DNA from: Streptosporangiaceae bacterium
Lineage (GTDB): Bacteria; Actinomycetota; Actinomycetes; Streptosporangiales; Streptosporangiaceae
Direction: 5' to 3'
DNA length: 8,451 nt
Assembly: GCA_030045295.1 (NCBI GenBank)
Contig: JASIGD010000157.1
Coordinates: 1-8,451, forward strand
Positions 4,848 to 8,451 of the stretch are shown in pieces; position 1 is the first letter of the stretch, and each line of letters opens with the position of its first letter. The notes beneath the pieces were generated by a model. That model was not told where the DNA came from. It saw only the letters and a program-made list of their open reading frames with translations, and did not search any database. A program made the position numbers and the translations under genes.

Positions 4848-5900
4848 ATGGTCGTGGTGATGGCGGCGGACGCCGGTGAAACAGAAGTCGATGGGATCGT
4901 TGCCCTGGTCCGCGGGGCGGGCGGTGACGCGTTCGTCAGCCGGGGCGTGTCCCGGACGATCGTCGGCCTGGTCGGCGATATCGATCAGCTGGACACGCTG
5001 AACCTGCGCGGCATGCCCGGGGTGAGCGACGTGGTGCGGATCACCGCGCCGTACAAGCTGGTGAGCAGGGAGCACCACCGGGAACGCTCGGTCATCAGGG
5101 TGGCTGGCGTGCCGATCGGCCCGGACACGCTGACCGTCATCGCCGGACCCTGCGCCGTCGAGACGGCCGAGCAGACGCTGGCGTCCGCGCTGATGGCCAA
5201 GGCTGCCGGCGCGTCGCTGCTGCGCGGCGGTGCGTACAAGCCGCGAAGTTCGCCGTACGCGTTCCAAGGGCTTGGCGAGGCCGGGCTGCAGATCCTGGCG
5301 GACGTACGTGCGCAGACCGGCCTGCCGGTCGTGACCGAGGTGGTCGATCCCGGCGACGTGGACCTAGTGGCCAGCTACGCGGACATGCTGCAGGTCGGCA
5401 CCCGTAACATGCAGAACTTCCCGCTGCTGCAGGCGGTCGGCAGCGTGGGCAAGCCGGTCATGCTGAAGCGCGGCATGAACGCCACCATCGAAGAGTGGCT
5501 GATGGCCGCCGAGTACATCGCCCAGCGCGGCAACCTCGACATCGTGCTGTGCGAGCGGGGCATCCGCACCTTCGAGAACGCCACCAGGAACACCCTTGAC
5601 ATCAGCGCGGTCCCGGTCGCGCAGCGGTTGTCGCACCTGCCCGTGATCGTGGATCCCTCACATTCCGGCGGCCGCCGCGACCTGGTCGTGCCACTGTCGC
5701 GGGCCGCGATCGCGGTGGGAGCTGACGGCATCATCGTGGACGTGCACCCGCACCCGGAAAGCGCGCTGTGCGACGGCCCGCAGGCGCTGGTGGAATCCGA
5801 CCTGCGCGAGCTGGCCAGCGTGGCCGCCCACCTCTCCCCGCTAGTAGGCCGCACGCTGACCCCGGCCCCCTCATTGGCCCCCCAGCCAGCCCTGGCCTGA
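4848..5900 (+). CDS. aroF: 3-deoxy-7-phosphoheptulonate (DAHP) synthase, type I-beta with N-terminal regulatory domain
   Basis: Condenses phosphoenolpyruvate and erythrose 4-phosphate to DAHP, the committed step toward Phe, Tyr and Trp; cytosolic, metal-dependent. 350 residues, close to the 338 of the Thermotoga maritima enzyme. Residues 1 to about 80 form a ferredoxin-like domain (the Phe/Tyr feedback domain in the Thermotoga protein); the barrel follows with AGPCAVE (99-105), LRGGAYKPRSSPYAFQGLG (125-143), QVGTRNMQNFPLL, VMLKRGM, LCERGIRTFE, VDPSHSGGRR (268-277) and VDVHPHPESALCDGPQAL (297-314). Cys102, Lys131, His272 and Asp309 fall at the same numbers as in Thermotoga; Asp298 replaces the metal ligand Glu298. 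No chorismate mutase domain. Start fixed by GGAGG 4834-4838. Expression is probably attenuated through the upstream aromatic leader peptide. It converges on thiI. M. tuberculosis has a type II enzyme at the comparable place. Confidence 0.95.
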   Translation: MVVVMAADAGETEVDGIVALVRGAGGDAFVSRGVSRTIVGLVGDIDQLDTLNLRGMPGVSDVVRITAPYKLVSREHHRERSVIRVAGVPIGPDTLTVIAGPCAVETAEQTLASALMAKAAGASLLRGGAYKPRSSPYAFQGLGEAGLQILADVRAQTGLPVVTEVVDPGDVDLVASYADMLQVGTRNMQNFPLLQAVGSVGKPVMLKRGMNATIEEWLMAAEYIAQRGNLDIVLCERGIRTFENATRNTLDISAVPVAQRLSHLPVIVDPSHSGGRRDLVVPLSRAAIAVGADGIIVDVHPHPESALCDGPQALVESDLRELASVAAHLSPLVGRTLTPAPSLAPQPALA

Positions 5901-5909
5901 AGCCGTCCC

Positions 5910-5969
5910 AACCACATCAGGGGGCCAACGATGTCGTTCTAACCACCTCACGGGGCCAACGATGTGGTT
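5910..5969. repeat. Tandem pair of 29-nt palindromic repeats at the aroF/thiI convergent junction
   Basis: Unit 1 (5910-5938) and unit 2 (5941-5969) match at 26 of 29 bases with a 31-base period. Each is an inverted repeat with 9-base arms and one mismatch: AACCACATC with GATGTCGTT, and AACCACCTC with GATGTGGTT. The left arm of unit 1 pairs perfectly with the right arm of unit 2. The shared core is GGGGCCAACGATGT. The thiI stop codon (5950-5948) lies inside unit 2. Could act as a two-way terminator, or be copies of a dispersed genomic repeat. Confidence 0.75.
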
Positions 5970-7258
5970 GAGTGCGTGGGACGAGAGCGGACGGGTGATA
6001 CCACCGTTCGTTCGGGATAAAAGGGTTTTAACTGGCGGTACTCCTGGGCACCTAGGGCCAGTTCCTCGGCCAGGTCCTCGGCGTCGAGGCGGCCTTCGAT
6101 GCGGCGCAGGTCGTCGATGCGGGCGCGGGTCTCCACCCGGCGCGGGGTGAGCAGCGTGCAGCAGTCCTGGTCGGGCAGTTCGGAGATGGCCAGGGTGCGG
6201 ATGCGGCGGGCCTCGGCCATGATCTCGGTCTTGTCCCAGCCGATCAGCGGGCGCAGGATCGGCAGCTTGACGGCGTCGTCGAGCGCGGTGATGTTGGCCA
6301 GCGTCTGGCTGCTCACCTGGCCGAGCGAGTCGCCGGTGATCAGCGCGGTACCGCCGAGGCGCCGGGCGAGCGCCTCACCGGTCTTGAGCATCAGCCGCCG
6401 CTGCGCCACGATCTGCAGCCGGTCCGCGCCGGAAGACGCCAGGGCCTGCTGAGCCTTGCCGAACGGCACCACGAACAGCCGTGACCCGCCCTGGAACCGG
6501 TCCAGCCCGCGGACCAGCGCGTAGGCCTTGTAGATCGACTCGGGACCGGTCAGCGGCATGCCGGAGAAATGCAAGAAAAAGCAGCGCAGGCCGCGCCGCA
6601 TCATCCGGTACGCGGCCACCGGCGAATCGATGCCGCCCGACATGAGCGCGACGCCGCGGCCGCTCATCCCGACCGGCAGGCCGCCCTGGCCGGGCAGGAC
6701 TTCGGTGAACACGAAGACCTCATCGGCGTCCACCTCGATGAACACCGTGGTATCGGGGTGGGAGAGGTTGACCGCCAGCCCGTGCGCCTCCTGGATTTCC
6801 CGCCCGACCAGCACGGCCAGCTGTCCGGACGTCAGCGGGAAGCGCTTGTCCCTGCGGCGCGCCCGCACCGCGAACGGCCCTGGTTTCTTCGCGGTCAGCG
6901 CCACCGCGGCGGCGGCGACCGCTTCGGGCGTCTTCGCCACCGCGAGCGGCTGGCACACCGTGACGATGCCCGGCACGTCCCGGACCCGCTCCGCGATCTG
7001 GCCCGCGGCCTCCGCCCAGCCGGCTTCGCCGCGCTGATGACCGTCGGCGACGCGCAGCACGATGACCCCTTCTCGCTGCCGCAGGTCGACCGGTATGCCC
7101 AGCTCGCGCACTGCCGCCCGGATGTTGCCGTGCAGGATGTGCTCGAACTGCTGCCTGTTCCGCCCCTTGAGCACGATCTCGCCCAGCTTGAGCAGGACGC
7201 ACGGCTCGTCCGGGCGTTCCTGCCCAGCCGGGCTTTGCGGAGGACGGATCTCTGGCAC
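5948..7258 (-). CDS. thiI: tRNA 4-thiouridine synthase / thiamine sulfurtransferase ThiI (no rhodanese domain)
   Basis: ThiI adenylates U8 of tRNA and inserts sulfur to give 4-thiouridine; in many bacteria it also serves thiamine thiazole synthesis, receiving sulfur from an IscS-type desulfurase. 436 residues: an N-terminal ferredoxin-like segment beginning VLLKLGEIVLKGRNR (21-35), a THUMP domain (about 85-190), and the PP-loop ATPase domain with SGGIDSP (207-213), TGDSLGQVSSQTLANI (308-323) and ELPDQDCCTLLTPR (360-373; Cys366/367 region matches the Cys344 region of E. coli). It lacks the C-terminal rhodanese domain of the E. coli protein, like the Bacillus form. GTG 7258 is the first in-frame start after a stretch without start codons; GGGGG abuts it (7264-7260), too close for a normal Shine-Dalgarno. 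The last residues (THSTTSLAP) are encoded largely by a 29-nt palindromic repeat. Sulfur donor gene not in view. Confidence 0.95.
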   Translation of the reverse strand: MPEIRPPQSPAGQERPDEPCVLLKLGEIVLKGRNRQQFEHILHGNIRAAVRELGIPVDLRQREGVIVLRVADGHQRGEAGWAEAAGQIAERVRDVPGIVTVCQPLAVAKTPEAVAAAAVALTAKKPGPFAVRARRRDKRFPLTSGQLAVLVGREIQEAHGLAVNLSHPDTTVFIEVDADEVFVFTEVLPGQGGLPVGMSGRGVALMSGGIDSPVAAYRMMRRGLRCFFLHFSGMPLTGPESIYKAYALVRGLDRFQGGSRLFVVPFGKAQQALASSGADRLQIVAQRRLMLKTGEALARRLGGTALITGDSLGQVSSQTLANITALDDAVKLPILRPLIGWDKTEIMAEARRIRTLAISELPDQDCCTLLTPRRVETRARIDDLRRIEGRLDAEDLAEELALGAQEYRQLKPFYPERTVVSPVRSRPTHSTTSLAP

Positions 7259-7386
7259 TCCCCCAGTGTGCCAGCACGAAACCCGTGGGCCGAACCGAGC
7301 ACGGCGCTCGGGCTGGCGTCCGGGCGGGGGCAGGCACGAGGCGATAACGGGGTGCTAGCCCCAATGTCTTCCGCGCCGCCGGCCGA

Positions 7387-7392
7387 TACCGT
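7387..7392 (+). promoter_or_regulatory. Putative -10 box (TACCGT) of the first small membrane protein gene
   Basis: TACCGT fits TANNNT and ends 6 bases before the GTG at 7399. The next gene, a paralogue, has the identical hexamer at the identical spacing, which strengthens both calls. No clear -35 here. Leaderless mRNA is implied, as no Shine-Dalgarno is present. Confidence 0.55.
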
Positions 7393-7398
7393 GACGGT

Positions 7399-7773
7399 GT
7401 GGGCATCAGGGAAGAAGTCCAGGCCTCGGCGGCCGCGCACCGGGATCTCGGCTCGGGCTACGACGGGGCCGTGGCCGAGGGCCTGGTCGAGCGGATCGGC
7501 GAGGAAATCGACAAGCGGATAGACGCCAGGATGTTCGGCTACCTGCAGGCCCCGGCACCGCGGATGCGCCGCACCCCGGCTCCGGGCAGGCTGGGAGCGG
7601 GAACCGTGTTCCTGGCGCTCGGTTCGATGGGCCTGGCCATCGGGGCTACGGTCGCCGTGCTGCACCCCGGTGACAACCCGGCGGGGACCGTCAACTTCGG
7701 CCAGGGCGTGCTCGTGGCGCTGATCTGGATCGTCATCGGGGCCATCAACATCGCCCACGCCCGCCGCAACTGA
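7399..7773 (+). CDS. Small two-helix membrane protein of unknown function (paralogue 1)
   Basis: 124 residues; family not recognised by name. The N-terminal part (1-50) is a charged amphipathic helix region with AVAEGLVERIGEEIDKRIDAR (24-44), probably cytoplasmic and possibly oligomerising. A short Pro/Arg-rich linker (51-65) leads to two hydrophobic helices (about 67-88 and 101-120) with the hairpin loop between, ending in AHARRN; the basic ends suggest both termini are inside. The layout recalls small actinobacterial membrane proteins in which a similar acidic/basic helix precedes a membrane anchor. Start GTG 7399 is supported by the TACCGT box 6 bases upstream. It is divergent from thiI (140-base gap) and followed after 41 bases by a paralogue, clearly a tandem duplication. 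Function unknown. Confidence 0.8.
   Translation: MGIREEVQASAAAHRDLGSGYDGAVAEGLVERIGEEIDKRIDARMFGYLQAPAPRMRRTPAPGRLGAGTVFLALGSMGLAIGATVAVLHPGDNPAGTVNFGQGVLVALIWIVIGAINIAHARRN
7471..7527 (+). repeat. 57-bp block duplicated at 7893-7949 (copy 1)
   Basis: The stretch encoding VAEGLVERIGEEIDKRIDA in the first paralogue matches 7893-7949 at 54 of 57 bases. All three differences are silent third-position changes (Gly, Lys, Ala codons). Elsewhere the two genes differ more, so this segment is either under strong constraint or was homogenised by gene conversion. Confidence 0.85.
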
Positions 7774-7779
7774 CCACAT

Positions 7780-7808
7780 TTGTGACCGCACGCGACAGGC
7801 TGTACCGT
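7780..7808 (+). promoter_or_regulatory. Promoter of the second small membrane protein gene (TTGTGA-17-TACCGT)
   Basis: TTGTGA (7780-7785) and TACCGT (7803-7808) are separated by 17 bases, the best -35/-10 pair in the window. The -10 ends 6 bases before the ATG at 7815, so the mRNA is probably leaderless. This sets the gene start at 7815 and shows the two paralogues can be transcribed separately. Confidence 0.65.
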
Positions 7809-7814
7809 GCGCAC

Positions 7815-8444
7815 ATGAGCAGCGACCACGAGGCGGAGATCCGCGCCTCGGTGGCGGCGCACCACGACCTGGGACCCGGGTACGACGACGTGGTGGCCGA
7901 GGGACTGGTCGAGCGGATCGGCGAGGAAATCGACAAACGGATAGACGCACGGCTCGGCCAGCTCGAGCCGCAACCGGTTCCGCCTCACCAGGCTCCCGGC
8001 GGCCAGGCTCCCGGCGGCCAGGCTTTCGGGAACCAGGCACCCCAGCCGGGGTATGAGATGCCGCCGCCGGGCTACCAGCCGGTACCTGGGTATCAGCCGG
8101 CACTTGGGTTCCAGGCAACGCCTGCGTACCAGCCGCCGCCCGGATACCAGCCGCCGCAGGGATACCAGGCACCGCCTGGGTACCAGCCGTCGCCCGGGTA
8201 CCAGGCACCGCCTGCGTACTATCAGCCGCCTCCACCGACATCGCCGGCGCCGATCCCGCCGTGGCCCGCGCACCGCAGCGTGGCGGCCACGTTCATCGCT
8301 CTCGGGTCGATGGGCATGGGCGTGGCCGCGACGGCGGTCGTGGCCCACGCCAGCAACCCTGCACCCGGCGCGCAGGCCATCATGGTGCTGCTGATCTGGA
8401 CCGCCATCGCGGTCATCAACGTCGCCTACGCCCGCCGCCGTTGA
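7815..8444 (+). CDS. Small two-helix membrane protein with Pro/Tyr/Gln hexapeptide repeat (paralogue 2)
   Basis: 209 residues; family not recognised by name. The N-terminal helix region (1-50: HHDLGPGYDDVVAEGL, then VERIGEEIDKRIDARL) and the C-terminal pair of membrane helices (about 156-178 and 187-206, ending AYARRR) match the gene just upstream. Between them is an added 100-residue disordered segment: QAPGGQAPGGQAFGNQ (59-74), then a hexapeptide repeat of the PGYQPx kind with aromatic residues exactly six apart from 87 to 135. Such Pro/Tyr/Gln-rich tails occur in several actinobacterial membrane proteins and may bind partners or phase-separate; this is inference. ATG 7815 is chosen because of the promoter at 7780-7808; an upstream GTG at 7782 lies inside that promoter. 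Function unknown. Confidence 0.85.
   Translation: MSSDHEAEIRASVAAHHDLGPGYDDVVAEGLVERIGEEIDKRIDARLGQLEPQPVPPHQAPGGQAPGGQAFGNQAPQPGYEMPPPGYQPVPGYQPALGFQATPAYQPPPGYQPPQGYQAPPGYQPSPGYQAPPAYYQPPPPTSPAPIPPWPAHRSVAATFIALGSMGMGVAATAVVAHASNPAPGAQAIMVLLIWTAIAVINVAYARRR
7893..7949 (+). repeat. 57-bp block duplicated from 7471-7527 (copy 2)
   Basis: Second copy of the segment encoding VAEGLVERIGEEIDKRIDA, differing from copy 1 by three silent substitutions only. Confidence 0.85.
7989..8048 (+). repeat. 15-bp tandem repeat (about four units)
   Basis: CAGGCTCCCGGCGGC at 7989-8003 is repeated exactly at 8004-8018 and in decayed form at 8019-8033 and 8034-8048. It encodes the pentapeptide QAPGG, QAPGG, QAFGN, QAPQP. 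The unit length keeps the frame. Confidence 0.8.
8040..8234 (+). repeat. 18-bp tandem repeat encoding a PGYQ-type hexapeptide
   Basis: Codes for residues 76-140. Tyr (once Phe) recurs every six residues at 87, 93, 99, 105, 111, 117, 123, 129 and 135, within PGYQP/PGYQA units. DNA units (gggtaccag plus ccgtcgccc or gcaccgcct) are similar but mostly not identical, so the array is not freshly expanded. Confidence 0.85.
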
Positions 8445-8451
8445 TTTTTTT
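8415..8451 (+). terminator. Possible terminator overlapping the stop codon of paralogue 2
   Basis: ATCAACG (8415-8421) and CGTTGAT (8439-8445) form a perfect 7-bp inverted repeat with a 17-base GC-rich loop, followed at once by T6 to the window end. The right arm contains the TGA stop. The stem is short and AT-rich for this genome and the loop long, so this is a candidate only; the T run itself is striking in such GC-rich DNA. Confidence 0.4.

Noticed and set aside
6569..7522. Plus-strand open frame (317 codons) across thiI
   Set aside because: Shadow of thiI in GC-rich DNA; its translation is His/Arg/Ala/Asp-rich with no recognisable domain, and it runs through the promoter and start of the next gene.
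7782..7814. GTG 7782 as start of paralogue 2
   Set aside because: It lies within the TTGTGA-17-TACCGT promoter and adds residues not found in paralogue 1; ATG 7815 is at leaderless spacing.
6895..8241. Minus-strand open frame (448 codons) with repeat-rich translation across thiI and the small membrane genes
   Set aside because: The repeats are the antisense of the PGYQ array and the frame is out of phase with the real thiI frame.
1..8451. CRISPR arrays, tRNA/rRNA genes, insertion sequences, phage genes
   Set aside because: Looked for and not seen; the repeats present are within coding sequence or a two-unit palindromic pair without spacers.

Overview
The window is about 70% GC and densely coded, with many GTG starts and strong G/C preference at third codon positions. 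It comes from a high-GC actinobacterium. The PknL/Rv2175c pair and several apparently leaderless promoters fit this, but the genus cannot be named from sequence alone; a Streptomyces- or Streptosporangiales-like lineage is a guess. Eight protein genes and one very short leader-peptide gene account for nearly all of it. No tRNA, rRNA, CRISPR array or insertion sequence was seen.

Left part (1-2343, minus strand): an apparent operon of an FAD/NAD(P) ferredoxin-reductase-type oxidoreductase, a small winged-helix DNA-binding protein of the Rv2175c family, and metF (methylenetetrahydrofolate reductase), which runs off the left edge. Divergent from it (2533-4614, plus strand) is a transmembrane Ser/Thr kinase of the PknL type with four extracellular PASTA domains. 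In Mycobacterium tuberculosis PknL phosphorylates Rv2175c and the two genes are divergent neighbours. Here the module is kept, with the oxidoreductase inserted between the partners.

Middle (4680-5900): a type I-beta DAHP synthase (first step of the shikimate pathway). It is preceded by the most interesting element in the window, a 24-codon leaderless ORF with codons Phe-Trp-Phe-Trp-Phe-Gly-Tyr at positions 5-11. A perfect 14-bp terminator-like hairpin lies between it and the enzyme's ribosome binding site. This looks like ribosome-mediated attenuation sensing all three aromatic amino acids, the end products of the pathway, and would act alongside the enzyme's N-terminal regulatory domain.

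Right part: thiI (tRNA 4-thiouridine/thiamine sulfurtransferase, minus strand) converges on the DAHP synthase gene. Its stop codon lies inside a tandem pair of 29-nt palindromic repeats. Divergent from thiI are two tandem paralogous genes for small two-helix membrane proteins. They share a 57-bp block with three silent differences only, and each has a TACCGT -10 box six bases from its start. The second carries an extra proline/tyrosine/glutamine hexapeptide repeat.

TANNNT boxes 6-8 bases from the start codon precede five of the transcription units, suggesting that leaderless mRNA is usual here.
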